A DNA stretch of 64,000 nucleotides from Lysobacter terrestris (GTDB lineage: Bacteria; Pseudomonadota; Gammaproteobacteria; Xanthomonadales; Xanthomonadaceae): NCBI RefSeq assembly GCF_014489475.1, contig NZ_CP060820.1, forward strand, positions 1,380,001-1,444,000, read 5' to 3'. Numbering within the stretch: position 1 is the first letter of the stretch; every line of letters starts with the position of its first letter. The notes below the pieces were generated by a model. It was not told the DNA's origin. It made no database searches and saw only the letters and a list, made by a program, of their open reading frames with translations. Positions 44,548 through 54,088 of this stretch are shown here, in pieces. A program made the position numbers and the translations under genes.

Positions 44548-44580
44548 CCCGTGCCAAACCGGCCATGCGCCGGTTTACGG
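44548..44580. other. Long hairpin between operon and acyltransferase gene
   Basis: CCCGT, an unpaired GCC, then AAACCGGC, loop CATGC, GCCGGTTT and ACGGG: 13 pairs with one internal bulge. It could be a transcription terminator remnant for the minus-strand acyltransferase gene or a regulatory leader of the polymer operon. Confidence 0.4.
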
Positions 44581-44697
44581 GCGCGATCGCCCCGCGGGCC
44601 TTGCCCCAAGGCGACCGGGAAGTGCGCATTGCGTCACATTTCGACCCCGCGACCGGCGGCGTGGCTCCGGCCGGCCGGGGCCCCGGCCGGCGCGGCC

Positions 44698-45303
44698 TCA
44701 GACGTCGTGCAACTTGCCCTTGGAGACCCCGCGGTACCACTCGCGGATGCGGACCAGGTCGGCGGCCATGTCCTCGCCCAGGTCGAACGGCGTGCCGATG
44801 CCGATCACCTTCTGGCCGTAGTGGAAATAGGCCGGCAGCACCGGCACCTGCGCGGCCTTGGCGATCTTCCAGAAGCCGGTCTTCCAGCGTTCGACCGGCT
44901 TGCGCGTGCCTTCCGGGGCGAGGCCGTACCAGAACCGGTCGGCGCGCTTGATCATCGCCGCCGACTGCTCGACCACGCCGTGCGCGGCGCTGCGGTCGAC
45001 CGGGATCACCCCGAGCCGGCGCAGCACCAGGCCCATCAGCGGCACCTTGAACAGCGAATCCTTGCCCAGGATCTTGATGTCCAGGCCCAGCGCGAGCTTG
45101 GCGGCCAGGCCCCAGATGCCGTCCCAGTTGGACGAATGCGGGGCACCGATCAGCACCAGCTTGGGGATGTCGGGAAACTCGCCGACCATGCGCCAGCCGC
45201 CCAGGCGCAGCACCGTGCGCCCGATCCAGCGGGTCACGGCGTTGGGCTTCACCCGCGGCGCGTTGGGGGGCAACGGCAATACGGTTGGTCTGTCGTCGCT
45301 CAT
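44698..45303 (-). CDS. PlsC-like lysophospholipid acyltransferase family protein
   Basis: 201 residues. Motif I of glycerolipid acyltransferases reads HSSNWD (H-x4-D), and APEGTRKPVERWKTGFWKIA is the motif III region (EGTR). VPVLPAYFHYG resembles motif IV. It probably transfers an acyl group to a lysophospholipid or another membrane lipid; there is no predicted lipid-specific region. It is followed on the same strand by the surface-polymer operon after 309 bases. Confidence 0.83.
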   Translation of the reverse strand: MSDDRPTVLPLPPNAPRVKPNAVTRWIGRTVLRLGGWRMVGEFPDIPKLVLIGAPHSSNWDGIWGLAAKLALGLDIKILGKDSLFKVPLMGLVLRRLGVIPVDRSAAHGVVEQSAAMIKRADRFWYGLAPEGTRKPVERWKTGFWKIAKAAQVPVLPAYFHYGQKVIGIGTPFDLGEDMAADLVRIREWYRGVSKGKLHDV

Positions 45304-45339
45304 CTGCCTGCTGTTTCCCCGGTGCGTGCCGCGGCAGGT

Positions 45340-45759
45340 TCAATCCCAGGTGCGGCGTCCACGCGCTTGCTTGATCGTACTGCGTTCGCGCTTGTCGTTG
45401 AGCCGGCGCTGCTTGGCGGCGCGGCTCGGCCTGGTGGCGATTCTAGGGGCCGGCGCGTGCAGTCCGGAAGCGATGAAGGCCGCCAGCCGCTCGCGCGCGT
45501 CCTCGCGGTTGCGCTCCTGGGTGCGGAAGCGCTGCGCATTGAGCACCAGCACCCCGGCGTCGGTGACGCGGCGGTCGCGCTTGCCCAGCAGGCGTTCGCG
45601 CACCGGTTCGGGCAGCGACGGCGACGCGGCGATGTCGAAACGCAACTCGACCGCGGTGGCGACCTTGTTGACGTTCTGCCCGCCGGGCCCGGACGAACGC
45701 ACGAAACGCTCGACCAGCTCGTCGTCGGGGATCTCCAGCGTGGCGGACACCTGCAGCAT
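45340..45759 (-). CDS. arfB: Ribosome-rescue factor ArfB (YaeJ)
   Basis: 139 residues. Residues 24-33 give GPGGQNVNKV with the catalytic GGQ of peptidyl-tRNA hydrolysing release factors; the C-terminal tail (KQRRLNDKRERSTIKQARGRR) is the basic helix that enters the empty mRNA channel. It frees ribosomes stalled on non-stop mRNA. The start is given as ATG 45759, seven bases after a minus-strand TACAAT box, which would make the message leaderless; ATG 45768 overlaps the box. Confidence 0.92.
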   Translation of the reverse strand: MLQVSATLEIPDDELVERFVRSSGPGGQNVNKVATAVELRFDIAASPSLPEPVRERLLGKRDRRVTDAGVLVLNAQRFRTQERNREDARERLAAFIASGLHAPAPRIATRPSRAAKQRRLNDKRERSTIKQARGRRTWD

Positions 45760-45766
45760 GGCGCGC

Positions 45767-45772
45767 ATTGTA
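45767..45772 (-). promoter_or_regulatory. TACAAT -10 box directly before arfB
   Basis: Minus-strand TACAAT with seven bases to ATG 45759, so transcription would begin at or next to the start codon. This is a candidate leaderless mRNA. Confidence 0.5.
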
Positions 45773-45887
45773 GGGCGCCGCGCCGAGCCGTGAGCCGCGG
45801 CGAGCCCACCGCGCCGCCGCGCGTGATGCCGGTCGACGTGCGCGACGCGCGTTTCGCCCCGAACCGGCGGCGCGACGCACCCTTCCC

Positions 45888-46631
45888 TCAATCCTCGTAC
45901 CCGAACAGGGCCAGCGCCTTCGCGAACTCCGCATCCACCGGCGCGTCCACGACGATGCGCGCGCCGATGTGCGGATGGGTGAAGGCGAGCCGGCGCGCGT
46001 GCAGCAGCATGCGGTGCACGCCGAGCATGCGGAAGGTGCGGTTGTGGCGGCCGTCGCCGTGGCTGCTGTCGCCGATCAGGTGGTGGAACGCGTGCTTGAG
46101 GTGGCGGCGGATCTGGCGGAAGCGTCCGGTCTCCGGCTGCGCATCGAGCAGCGCGTAACGCGAAGTCGCAAAACCCTGCGACGGCAGCGGCAGTTCGCAC
46201 GTCGCCAGCCGCGCGAAACGCGTCACTGCGGGCCGCTTCTGCGGCTTGCCCGGGCCGCCGTCGAGCGGATGGTCGATGCTGAAGCGTTCTTCCGGCCAGC
46301 CGCGGCACACCGCCCAGTAGTGCTTTTCAAAACCGGGTTTCTCCACCTCGCGCGACATCATCACCTGCCCCAACTGCGCCGCGGTGTCGCGATCGAACGC
46401 CAGCAGCAGGCAGCCGCTGGTGGCGCGGTCCAGGCGATGCACGAGGAAGATCGGCCGCCCCAGTTGTTCGCGCAGGCGATCGGCGAGGAAGTCGGTTTCG
46501 CCGCCGGCCAGCTTGCTGTCGTGGACCATCAGCCCGGCGGGCTTGTTGACCACGGCCAGCGCCGCATCGGCGTACAGCAGCTGCAGCGGCTGCAGCGGCG
46601 CTTCGGCAGGCACGGGCGGGGAGTCGGTCAT
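45888..46631 (-). CDS. truC: TruC-type tRNA pseudouridine synthase
   Basis: 247 residues of the RluA/TruC class, expected to make pseudouridine 65 in tRNAs. The catalytic Asp lies in HRLDRATSG; VNKPAGLMVH starts the fold, and RRHLKHAFHHLIGDSSHGDGRHNR is diagnostic of TruC rather than RluC or RluD. ATG 46631; divergent from the M16 peptidase gene. Confidence 0.88.
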   Translation of the reverse strand: MTDSPPVPAEAPLQPLQLLYADAALAVVNKPAGLMVHDSKLAGGETDFLADRLREQLGRPIFLVHRLDRATSGCLLLAFDRDTAAQLGQVMMSREVEKPGFEKHYWAVCRGWPEERFSIDHPLDGGPGKPQKRPAVTRFARLATCELPLPSQGFATSRYALLDAQPETGRFRQIRRHLKHAFHHLIGDSSHGDGRHNRTFRMLGVHRMLLHARRLAFTHPHIGARIVVDAPVDAEFAKALALFGYED

Positions 46632-46733
46632 TGCATGGACGGGCGGTGGTTACCATGCATTGTCGCCCACGCCGCGCGTGGCCACACCCGTTCGCCGCGC
46701 CTCACCGCATCCCGTCCATCAAGGAAGGATTCC

Positions 46734-49568
46734 ATGCCGCACCGCTTTGCCCCACGCGCCCTCGTGCTCGCCCTCGTGCCCGCCTGCGCGTTCGCCCTTG
46801 CCGCCGCGCACGCGGCCGGCACGACGGTTCCGGCCGCGACAACGACCACGCCGGCCGCGATCGCCCTGCCCCGCCACGTCAGCGCCGGGCCGTGCATCGA
46901 GGGCATCTGCGAATACACCCTGGGCAACGGCCTGCGCGTGCTGCTGTTCCCCGATGCCAGCACGCCGACGGTAACGGTGAACCTCGCCTACGGCGTGGGC
47001 TCGGTGCACGAGAACTACGGCGAGACCGGCATGGCGCACCTGCTCGAGCACCTGCTGTTCAAGGGCACGCCGACGCACGCCGACATTCCCGGCGAGCTGA
47101 AGAAGCGCGGCATCGCCGCCAACGCGACCACCTCGTTCGACCGCACCAACTACTTCGGCTCGTTCCCGGCCAACGACGCCACGCTGGCCTGGCTGCTCGG
47201 TCTGGAAGCCGACCGCATGGTCCATTCGTTCGTGGCGAAGCAGGACCTCGACAGCGAGATGACCGTGGTGCGCAACGAGATGGAGCGCAACGAGAACAAC
47301 CCGGCCGGCGTGCTCGCGCAGCGCGTGCGGTCCACCGCCTTCCTCTGGCACAACTACGGCAACACCACCATCGGCGCGCGCTCGGACGTCGAAGGCGTGC
47401 CGATCGGCAACCTGCAGGCCTTCTACCGCGCGTGGTACCGGCCGGACAACGCGACCCTGGTGGTCGCCGGCCGCATCGACCCGGCGCGCACGCTGGCGCT
47501 GGTCAACGCCGCGTTCGCCAAGGTGAAGCGGCCCGCCGCGCCGCTGCCCGCCTTCCACACCGCCGAACCGACCCAGGACGGCGAACGCGAGGTCAGCGTG
47601 CGCCGCAGCGGCGACATGCGCGTGCTGATGGCGGCCTACCACGTGCCGTCGGGCAACCACGCCGACGCCGCCGCGCTGAGCGTGCTCGCCAACGTGCTCA
47701 GCGACACGCCGTCGGGCCGGCTGCACAAGGCGCTGGTGGAAACCAAGCTCGCCGCCGGTGCCGGTGCGGGCGCCGACAACCTGCGCGACGCGGGCCTGCT
47801 CACCCTCGTCGCCGTGGTGCCCAAGGACGGCGATGCGGAGCAGGCGCAGGCCGAACTGCTGCGCCAGGTCGAACAACTCCGCGCGCAGCCGGTGACCGCC
47901 GCGGAAGTCGCGCAGGCCAAGCAGCGCATCGCCAATGCCTGGGAACGCAGCCTCACCGACGTCAATGCGGTGGCGATGGGCCTCACCAGCGCGGTCGCCG
48001 GCGGCGACTGGCGCCTGTACTTCCTGCGCCGCGACCTGATCGAGAAGGTGAGCGTCGACGACGTCAACCGCGTCGCGCGCGCCTACTTCAAGCCGAGCAA
48101 CCGCACGCTCGGCCGCTTCATCCCCACCGACGCCGCCGATCGCGCCGAGATTCCCGCCGCGCCCGCCGTCGCCACGCTGCTGGCGGGCTACACCGGCAAG
48201 GCCGCGGTCGCCGCGGGCGAGACCTTCGATCCCACGCCCGCGAACATCGATGCGCGCACGCAGAGCTTCGTCCTCGGCGACGGCCTCAGGGTCTCGCTGC
48301 TGCCCAAGGACACGCGCGGCGACACCGTGCAGGTGAGCGCCAGCTTCCGCTTCGGCGACGTCGCGGCGATCCAGCGCCGCCCGGCGCTGGCCGGCAGCGT
48401 CGCCGGCGCGATGCTGATGCGCGGCTCGCGCACGCTCAGCCGCGAGCAGATCGCGCAGCGCCTGGAGGCCCTGCGCACCACCGGCGCGGTCAGCGGCGGC
48501 ATCCAGGGGGCGTACATCGGCTTCGACAGCCGCCGCGACACGCTCGCCGATGCGCTGGCGCTGGCGGCCGACGTGCTCAAGCACCCGGCCTTCCCGGCCG
48601 CGGAATTCGAACAGTTGCGCCTGCAGGCGATCACCGGCCTGGAGGCCGCGCGCAAGGAACCGGGCACGGCGGTGGCGCAGGCATTGGGCGCGCACTTCGA
48701 CCCGTGGCCGGCCGGGCATCCGCTGACGTTCCGCACGCTCGACCAGCAGCTCGCGCAGTGGCAGGCGCTCAAGCTCGCCGATGTCGTCGCCTACCACCGC
48801 GACTTCTACGGCAGCGCGCAGGGCGAGATCGCGATCGTCGGCGACTTCGACCCGGTCGCGGTGAAGGCGCAGCTGCAGCAGCTGTTCGCCGAGTGGAAGA
48901 CGCCCACGCCCTACATCGCCATCGACACCCATTACACCGACGTCGCCGCCGAATCGCGGCGGCTGGAGACGCCGGACAAGGCCAACGCGGTCGTGGCCGC
49001 GCGCTTCAACCTCGTGCTCAACGACACCGATCCCGACTACGCCGCGCTGATGGTGGCCAACCACGTGCTCGGCAGCAGCACGCTGGCCTCGCGCCTGGGC
49101 AAGCGCCTGCGCGAGACCGAGGGCCTGACCTATGGCGTGTCCAGCAGCCTCAGCGCGGATGCGAGCCCGGACGGCAAGGACGACGCCGGCAACCTCAGCA
49201 TCCAGGCGATCGCCGCGCCGCAGAACGTGGAACGGCTGGTCGTCGGCCTGCGCGAGGAAGTCGCGCGGCTGGTGCGCGACGGCATCACCGCGACGGAATT
49301 GCAGGACGCGGTCAGCGCGATGCTGACCCAGCGCGCGCAGGCACGGGCCGACGACGATGCCGTTGCCGGCGCGCTGGCGCGCAACCTCTACCTGGGCCGG
49401 ACCATGGCCTGGTCGGCGGGCATCGACGCGCAATTGCGCGAGCTGGGTGTCGAGCAGGTCAATGCGGCGATCCGCCGGCATTTCCGCGCCGAGGCATTGA
49501 GCGTGTACGCCGCCGGCGATTTCGCCAAGGTGCAGGCCGGTGCGGCCGCGAAAACGGACGGACAGTAG
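46734..49568 (+). CDS. M16 family zinc metallopeptidase (first copy)
   Basis: 944 residues, with signal peptide (ALVLALVPACAFALAAAHAA), so periplasmic or exported. The N-terminal M16 half has the inverted zinc motif HLLEH (102-106) followed by a downstream Glu in the NEMERNENNP region. The C-terminal half (about 510-930) is the paired inactive domain typical of pitrilysin-like two-domain proteins. AAGGAAGG lies just upstream of ATG 46734. A second M16 gene of the same layout is at 60181. Physiological substrate unknown. Confidence 0.9.
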   Translation: MPHRFAPRALVLALVPACAFALAAAHAAGTTVPAATTTTPAAIALPRHVSAGPCIEGICEYTLGNGLRVLLFPDASTPTVTVNLAYGVGSVHENYGETGMAHLLEHLLFKGTPTHADIPGELKKRGIAANATTSFDRTNYFGSFPANDATLAWLLGLEADRMVHSFVAKQDLDSEMTVVRNEMERNENNPAGVLAQRVRSTAFLWHNYGNTTIGARSDVEGVPIGNLQAFYRAWYRPDNATLVVAGRIDPARTLALVNAAFAKVKRPAAPLPAFHTAEPTQDGEREVSVRRSGDMRVLMAAYHVPSGNHADAAALSVLANVLSDTPSGRLHKALVETKLAAGAGAGADNLRDAGLLTLVAVVPKDGDAEQAQAELLRQVEQLRAQPVTAAEVAQAKQRIANAWERSLTDVNAVAMGLTSAVAGGDWRLYFLRRDLIEKVSVDDVNRVARAYFKPSNRTLGRFIPTDAADRAEIPAAPAVATLLAGYTGKAAVAAGETFDPTPANIDARTQSFVLGDGLRVSLLPKDTRGDTVQVSASFRFGDVAAIQRRPALAGSVAGAMLMRGSRTLSREQIAQRLEALRTTGAVSGGIQGAYIGFDSRRDTLADALALAADVLKHPAFPAAEFEQLRLQAITGLEAARKEPGTAVAQALGAHFDPWPAGHPLTFRTLDQQLAQWQALKLADVVAYHRDFYGSAQGEIAIVGDFDPVAVKAQLQQLFAEWKTPTPYIAIDTHYTDVAAESRRLETPDKANAVVAARFNLVLNDTDPDYAALMVANHVLGSSTLASRLGKRLRETEGLTYGVSSSLSADASPDGKDDAGNLSIQAIAAPQNVERLVVGLREEVARLVRDGITATELQDAVSAMLTQRAQARADDDAVAGALARNLYLGRTMAWSAGIDAQLRELGVEQVNAAIRRHFRAEALSVYAAGDFAKVQAGAAAKTDGQ

Positions 49569-49609
49569 GACGACGGTAACGCGACGACGCGCCGCCGCGA
49601 CTCAACGGC

Positions 49610-50977
49610 TCAGCGGATCGATTGCAGCGGTTCGGGTGCGCGGTTCGCCTGCGCCTTGCAGCGGTACAGCGCGCGGTCGGCGCGGTCGAACACCTCGGCC
49701 GCGCGCTCCGGCTCCTCGCCGGACGGGAACACCGCCACGCCGGTGGAGGCGCCCACGCTCACGCTGCGCCGGTCCGGCAGCACCACCGGCTGGCGGATCA
49801 GTTCGACCACGCGCTCGACCAGGTGGAACAACTCGCGCGTGCTGCGCTCGCCCTGCAGCAGCAGGGCGAACTCGTCGCCGCCCAGCCGGTAGGCACTGTC
49901 GTCGCCGTGCAAGGCCTGCTGCATGCGCTCGGCGACCTGCTGCAACACCAGGTCGCCGGCGCGGTGCCCGTAGTTGTCGTTCACCGGCTTGAAGCGATCC
50001 AGGTCGATGAGCACCAGCGCACTGCTGCGCACCCGTCCCTGCTGCATCGCCGCGTCCAGGCGCAGGTCGAAGGACTTGCGGTTGAGCAGGCCGGTCAGCG
50101 CGTCGCGCCCGGCGAGCATGCGGTCGCGGCCCTGGCTGGCGAGCAGGCGGTAGGTCAGCAGGCCGAGCAGTGCGGCGAGGATGTGCAGCGGCACGCGCAC
50201 GTACAGCGGGGCGCGCACCGAGGCCCAGCCTTCGCGCGGCACGGCGGCGAGTTCCCAGCGCCCGCCGCCGGGCAACGGGTAGTCCATCGCCACCGGTGCG
50301 GCGGCGAACACCGCCGGATCGCCGAAGAAGGTTTCCGCGGTCGGCGCGTCAGGCTCGGTGCGACGCACGGCGATGGACAGTCCGTTGCGGTCGGCGACGC
50401 GCTCGATGTCGACGAACAGCGGGTCCACGTCCACCGCCAGCGCGACGATGCCCCAGTAGCGCGTGTCGCGGCCGCCGCTGCCGCGCAGGAACACCGGCGT
50501 GCGGCTCAACAACCCGGTACCGCCCTGCACCAGCGGGATCGGCCCGGTCACCACCGTGCGCCGCGAGCGGATCGCCCGGCGCACCGCCGCGGCCTGCGTG
50601 GGCACGTCGGCGTAGCGCAGCCCCAATACGGCCTCGTTGCCACGGCGCGGATGGACCAGGGTGATGACGCCGTTCGGCGCCAGCGCGACGTTGCGGATCG
50701 ACGGGTTCGCGCGCACCAGGCGCGAGGCGATGGCTTCGAAGGTGGCCTTGTCGACGCGCTGTTCGGCGGCGATCACCGCGGCCAGGGTCTCGGGCACGGC
50801 CAGCGCAGTTTCCAGGCGGCGGTCGATCTCGTCGCGGGCTTCGCCCAGCGCGGTGCGCACCTCGTTGCCCGCTTCCAGTCGCGCCTTCGCGTCCGCGTAG
50901 TACAGGAGCAGCGTCGCCAGTCCCGCCAGGGCCAGCCAGACCGCGATCCCGGCCAGGATCGGCAGGTACCGGCTCAC
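49610..50977 (-). CDS. Sensor diguanylate cyclase with periplasmic CHASE-like domain
   Basis: Two transmembrane helices (starting at about residues 5 and 260) flank a periplasmic ligand-sensing region of CHASE type (VRANPSIRNVALAPNGVITLVHP and VALAVDVDPLF). A cytoplasmic GGDEF domain follows with LGGDEFALLLQ and LIDLDRFKPVNDNYGH. The inhibitory I-site is not conserved (HGDD in place of RxxD). It should make c-di-GMP in response to an unknown outside signal. The start is uncertain: GTG 50977 directly before the first helix is used; TTG 51019 would add 14 residues. Confidence 0.85.
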   Translation of the reverse strand: MSRYLPILAGIAVWLALAGLATLLLYYADAKARLEAGNEVRTALGEARDEIDRRLETALAVPETLAAVIAAEQRVDKATFEAIASRLVRANPSIRNVALAPNGVITLVHPRRGNEAVLGLRYADVPTQAAAVRRAIRSRRTVVTGPIPLVQGGTGLLSRTPVFLRGSGGRDTRYWGIVALAVDVDPLFVDIERVADRNGLSIAVRRTEPDAPTAETFFGDPAVFAAAPVAMDYPLPGGGRWELAAVPREGWASVRAPLYVRVPLHILAALLGLLTYRLLASQGRDRMLAGRDALTGLLNRKSFDLRLDAAMQQGRVRSSALVLIDLDRFKPVNDNYGHRAGDLVLQQVAERMQQALHGDDSAYRLGGDEFALLLQGERSTRELFHLVERVVELIRQPVVLPDRRSVSVGASTGVAVFPSGEEPERAAEVFDRADRALYRCKAQANRAPEPLQSIR

Positions 50978-51110
50978 TCCGTGTGCTTGCGCTCGCGTCG
51001 TTCCCAAACGGCTCCCCAAGCGTATTCGCGCCCGGCCTGACCTGGGCCTCGCCCCGATATTGGCACGATCGCGTTTGCCGGCGCGACCTCGGTCCGCGCA
51101 GAACCTGTCG

Positions 51111-52787
51111 CTACGACCGCCGCGGCCACGCCGCGCGCAGCGCCCACACGCTGCCGAGCACGGCGATCCACGCGGCCGTCGGCACGCCGAGCAGGCGCGG
51201 GCCGCCGGCTTCCAGCGCGTACAGCAGCGCGGCGACGATCAGCAGGCCGGTGCCGAAGATGGCGGCGATGGTGCGGCGTTGCGCGCTCTGCAGCGCACGG
51301 GTCAATGCGCGCAGGTCCTGCGACTGCATGCTCAGCGCGTGCTTGCCCTCGACCTGCTGCTGCAGCCACAGGTGCAGCAGCCGCGGCATCTCCGGCGCGC
51401 GGGTGACGAGTTCGGGCAGGCGCTTGCGGAATTCGCCGGCCAGGCGTTGCGGGCTGTAGCGCTCGACCAGGATCTTCGACAGCACCGGCTGCGCGACCGC
51501 CCAGATGTCGATCTTCGGATCGAGCTGGCGGCCGACGCCCTCGATGTTGAGCAGGGTCTTCTGCAGCAGGATCAGCTGCGGTTGCAGGGTGAGTTCGTAG
51601 CGCTGCGCGGTGCGGAACAGCTTGACCAGCACCTCGCCCAGCGAGATCTCGCTCAACGGGCGGGTGAAGTACGGCTCGCACACCGCGCGCGCGGCCGCTT
51701 CCAGCTCGTCGATGCGGATGTGCGCCGGCATCCAGCCGGCCTGCACGTGCAGTTCGGCGATGCGGCGGTAGTCGCGGTTGAAGATCGCCATGAAGTTCTC
51801 GGCGAGGTAGTACTGATCCTCGTCGGAGAGCTGGCCCATGATGCCGAAGTCGAGCGCGATGAAGCGCGGGTTGGCCTTGCGCGCGGGGTCGCTGTCGACC
51901 CAGATGTTGCCGGCGTGCGCGTCGGCGTGGAAGAAGTTGTCGCGGAACACCTGGGTGTAGAACACGCGCACGCCCTTCGCGGCGAGCGCGTGGCGGTCGA
52001 TGCCGGCGGCGTCCAGCGCGGCGATGTCGTCGGAGGGGATGCCGCGCACGCGCTCGAGCGTCAGCACGCGCTCGGCGGTGTGCGACCAGATCACCTCCGG
52101 CACGTACAGGTCGTCGCTGCCCGCCCAGAAGCGCCGCAGCACGCTGGCGTTGCCGCCTTCGCGCTGCAGGTCGAGCTCGGCGGCGAGGGTGTTCTCGATC
52201 TCGGAAACGATCTCGCGCGGGCGGATCTTGTCCGCGGACGGATGCGTGCGTTCGACCACGCCCGCGACCGCGTTGAGCAGGGCGATGTCGGCGGCGATCT
52301 TCTGCTCGATGTCGGGGCGCAGCACCTTGACCACGATCTCGCGCGGCGCGGCGTCACCCTGTGCGTGCAGCGTCGCCGCGTGCACCTGCGCGATCGAGGC
52401 GGAGGCCAGCGGCGTGGTGTCGAAGCTGGCGAAGGCCTCGTCGATGCGTTGGCCCAGCGCGGTCTCGACGATCGCGCGCGCGGCCTCGCCATCGAAGGGC
52501 GCGACGCGGTCCTGCAGCAGCGCCAGTTCCAGCGCGATGTCCGCCGGCACCAGGTCGCGGCGGGTCGAGAGGATCTGCCCGAACTTGACGAAGATCGGCC
52601 CCAGGTCCTGCAACGCCAGGCGCAGGCGCGCGCCGCGCGACTGCGCGGCGACTTCGGCCGAAGCGCGCGGCACGAACGGCCGCGCCAGCTTCAACCAGCG
52701 TTCCGCGGGCGTGTCGTCGAGCAGGTCATCGAGGCGGTAGCGCAACAGCACGCGGCCGATGCGCCAGGCGCGGAACAGCGGCGTCAT
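51111..52787 (-). CDS. ubiB: UbiB kinase-like ubiquinone biosynthesis protein
   Basis: 558 residues of the atypical ADCK/ABC1 kinase family, with the KxGQ segment [14 protein letters not shown], the Ala-rich [17 protein letters not shown] and [12 protein letters not shown], and two C-terminal transmembrane helices (about 500-550) that hold it in the inner membrane. UbiB supports the hydroxylation steps of ubiquinone synthesis through ATPase activity. The start ATG 52787 overlaps the ubiJ stop (ATGA), so translation is coupled. Confidence 0.95.
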   Translation of the reverse strand: MTPLFRAWRIGRVLLRYRLDDLLDDTPAERWLKLARPFVPRASAEVAAQSRGARLRLALQDLGPIFVKFGQILSTRRDLVPADIALELALLQDRVAPFDGEAARAIVETALGQRIDEAFASFDTTPLASASIAQVHAATLHAQGDAAPREIVVKVLRPDIEQKIAADIALLNAVAGVVERTHPSADKIRPREIVSEIENTLAAELDLQREGGNASVLRRFWAGSDDLYVPEVIWSHTAERVLTLERVRGIPSDDIAALDAAGIDRHALAAKGVRVFYTQVFRDNFFHADAHAGNIWVDSDPARKANPRFIALDFGIMGQLSDEDQYYLAENFMAIFNRDYRRIAELHVQAGWMPAHIRIDELEAAARAVCEPYFTRPLSEISLGEVLVKLFRTAQRYELTLQPQLILLQKTLLNIEGVGRQLDPKIDIWAVAQPVLSKILVERYSPQRLAGEFRKRLPELVTRAPEMPRLLHLWLQQQVEGKHALSMQSQDLRALTRALQSAQRRTIAAIFGTGLLIVAALLYALEAGGPRLLGVPTAAWIAVLGSVWALRAAWPRRS

Positions 52788-53437
52788 GCGCGCGCGCCCC
52801 GCAGCCGCCCCACGCGCGCGGCGATGCGTTCGACGTCGTCGCGCAGGGTGTCGACGTCGTCGTAGAAGGCATTGAGTTCGTCGCGGCCGACCACGTCGCG
52901 CGATTCCTCGGTGACGTACTCGGCGGCGTTCGCGGCGAAGGCGCCGCCGGCATCGCGCGCGTGGCGCAGGGCCGCGCGCACGGCGTTGGCGATCTGCACG
53001 CCCAGCACGTCGCCGAACACGGCGGCGAAGGGCTGCTGCCAGTCCGGATCGAAACGTTCGGCCAGGCGCTGCAGGCGCCGGGCGAGGTCGGCATCGCCCT
53101 CGATCCGCAGCTTGCCCACCGGCGGTGCGTTGTCGTTGCGCAGACCGCGCCCCATGAGAGCCGGCAACTGCGAGAGCAGCCCGCCGAGCGTGCTGCGCAC
53201 CGACAGGTCGGCCTCGCGGCCCGCTTCGACCGGGCCGACGCGCAGGCGATCGCCGGCGACGGTCACCTGCAGCGCCAGTGGCGGCGCGGCGACATGCAGG
53301 GCGACGCTGCGGCCGTCGAGCGCGCGCAGGCCGTCGCGGGCTTCGGCATCGAGCGCGAGCGCGCGGTTGAGCGCCGCCTCCAGCGTGCGGCCGGCCAGGG
53401 GCTTGAGCGAATCGAAGGGCATGGCGCGTTCGGTCAT
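52784..53437 (-). CDS. ubiJ: Ubiquinone biosynthesis accessory factor UbiJ
   Basis: 217 residues. N-terminal SCP2 lipid-binding domain (about 15-115), then helices ending in a coiled coil ([16 protein letters not shown]). UbiJ binds polyprenyl ubiquinone intermediates and forms a complex with UbiK, which is encoded at 22236 in this window. The usual ubiE-ubiJ-ubiB order lacks ubiE here. ATG 53437 lies six bases after a minus-strand TACAAT box, so the transcript may be leaderless. Confidence 0.9.
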   Translation of the reverse strand: MTERAMPFDSLKPLAGRTLEAALNRALALDAEARDGLRALDGRSVALHVAAPPLALQVTVAGDRLRVGPVEAGREADLSVRSTLGGLLSQLPALMGRGLRNDNAPPVGKLRIEGDADLARRLQRLAERFDPDWQQPFAAVFGDVLGVQIANAVRAALRHARDAGGAFAANAAEYVTEESRDVVGRDELNAFYDDVDTLRDDVERIAARVGRLRGARA

Positions 53438-53443
53438 GCCCGC

Positions 53444-53449
53444 ATTGTA
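53444..53449 (-). promoter_or_regulatory. TACAAT -10 box directly before ubiJ
   Basis: Minus-strand TACAAT with six bases to ATG 53437, an arrangement very close to that at arfB and a second candidate for a leaderless mRNA. Confidence 0.5.
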
Positions 53450-53484
53450 GCCCCGCGACCCGACCGGCCGCGGGGCCCGCAAGG

Positions 53485-53643
53485 TCAGACGCGGCGGCCG
53501 CGCAGCAGCGAGATGACGCCCAGCACCAGGAAGATGAGGAACAGGATCCAGGGGATGTTGCTGGCGGCACCGGCGATGCCGGTGAAGCCGAGAATGGCCG
53601 CGATGATCGCGATCACGAAGAAGACGACGGCGTAGTGCAGCAT
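53485..53643 (-). CDS. DUF1328 small membrane protein (YtjA-like)
   Basis: 52 residues, two hydrophobic helices: [20 protein letters not shown] and [19 protein letters not shown], ending RGRRV. This is the DUF1328/YtjA pattern, a small inner-membrane protein of unknown function often linked to envelope stress in other bacteria. GGAGG lies five bases before ATG 53643. A second tiny membrane gene lies 139 bases upstream on the same strand. Confidence 0.88.
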   Translation of the reverse strand: MLHYAVVFFVIAIIAAILGFTGIAGAASNIPWILFLIFLVLGVISLLRGRRV

Positions 53644-53782
53644 GCGAGCCTCCAATGCGCCGGTCGGCGCAGGTGCATGCTCACCGCGGCGCAGTCGTCG
53701 AGCGGTGACGGGCACCGATTCCGTCAAGGCCGCCTTCAGCCGGATGACGGCCGCGTCAGCGCGGCGCGCTCAGCGGCAACAT

Positions 53783-53956
53783 TCAGCGGTGATGGTGGTG
53801 GTCGTTGTGCCAGCGCCACAGCGCCGAAAGCGTGAGCCCGAGGAAGACCGCGCACCAGAACCACGCCAGCGTGTCGCCCACCGAGGGCAGGCCACTGAGG
53901 CCGAAGGCCGCCGCAACCAGGGCAAAGGCAAGAAAGAGGGCCGAGCCGTACAACAT
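53783..53956 (-). CDS. Small two-helix membrane protein with His-rich tail
   Basis: 57 residues: MLYGSALFLAFALVAAAFGL, then a turn, DTLAWFWCAVFLGLTLSALW, and a tail RWHNDHHHHR. The layout and the GFTG/GLSG-type turn recall the DUF1328 protein just downstream, so it may be a distant relative. GGGAGG five bases before ATG 53956 supports that it is a real gene. Seven of its last nine residues are His, Asp, Asn or Arg; metal binding by the four-His run is possible. Function unknown. Confidence 0.78.
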   Translation of the reverse strand: MLYGSALFLAFALVAAAFGLSGLPSVGDTLAWFWCAVFLGLTLSALWRWHNDHHHHR

Positions 53957-54088
53957 GGAAACCTCCCGGCGGTATGCCGCACGGGTGTGGCTCGATATTC
54001 GCCGATCGGGCCTTAGCGACGGGTGACGACGCGGCGCTTCGTTGCAGCGCGCCGCCGCGCGCAGGAACAGCCGGATGCAGGCCTTGCT

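Noticed and set aside
44548-44580. c-di-GMP (GEMM) riboswitch upstream of the polymer operon
   Set aside because: The hairpin is strong, but the conserved GEMM core sequences and second stem could not be found on either strand.
46631-49579. Long alternative frames (982 codons plus, 920 codons minus) over the first M16 gene
   Set aside because: They are out of frame with the HLLEH-containing peptidase and give Arg/Ala-rich sequence with no domain.
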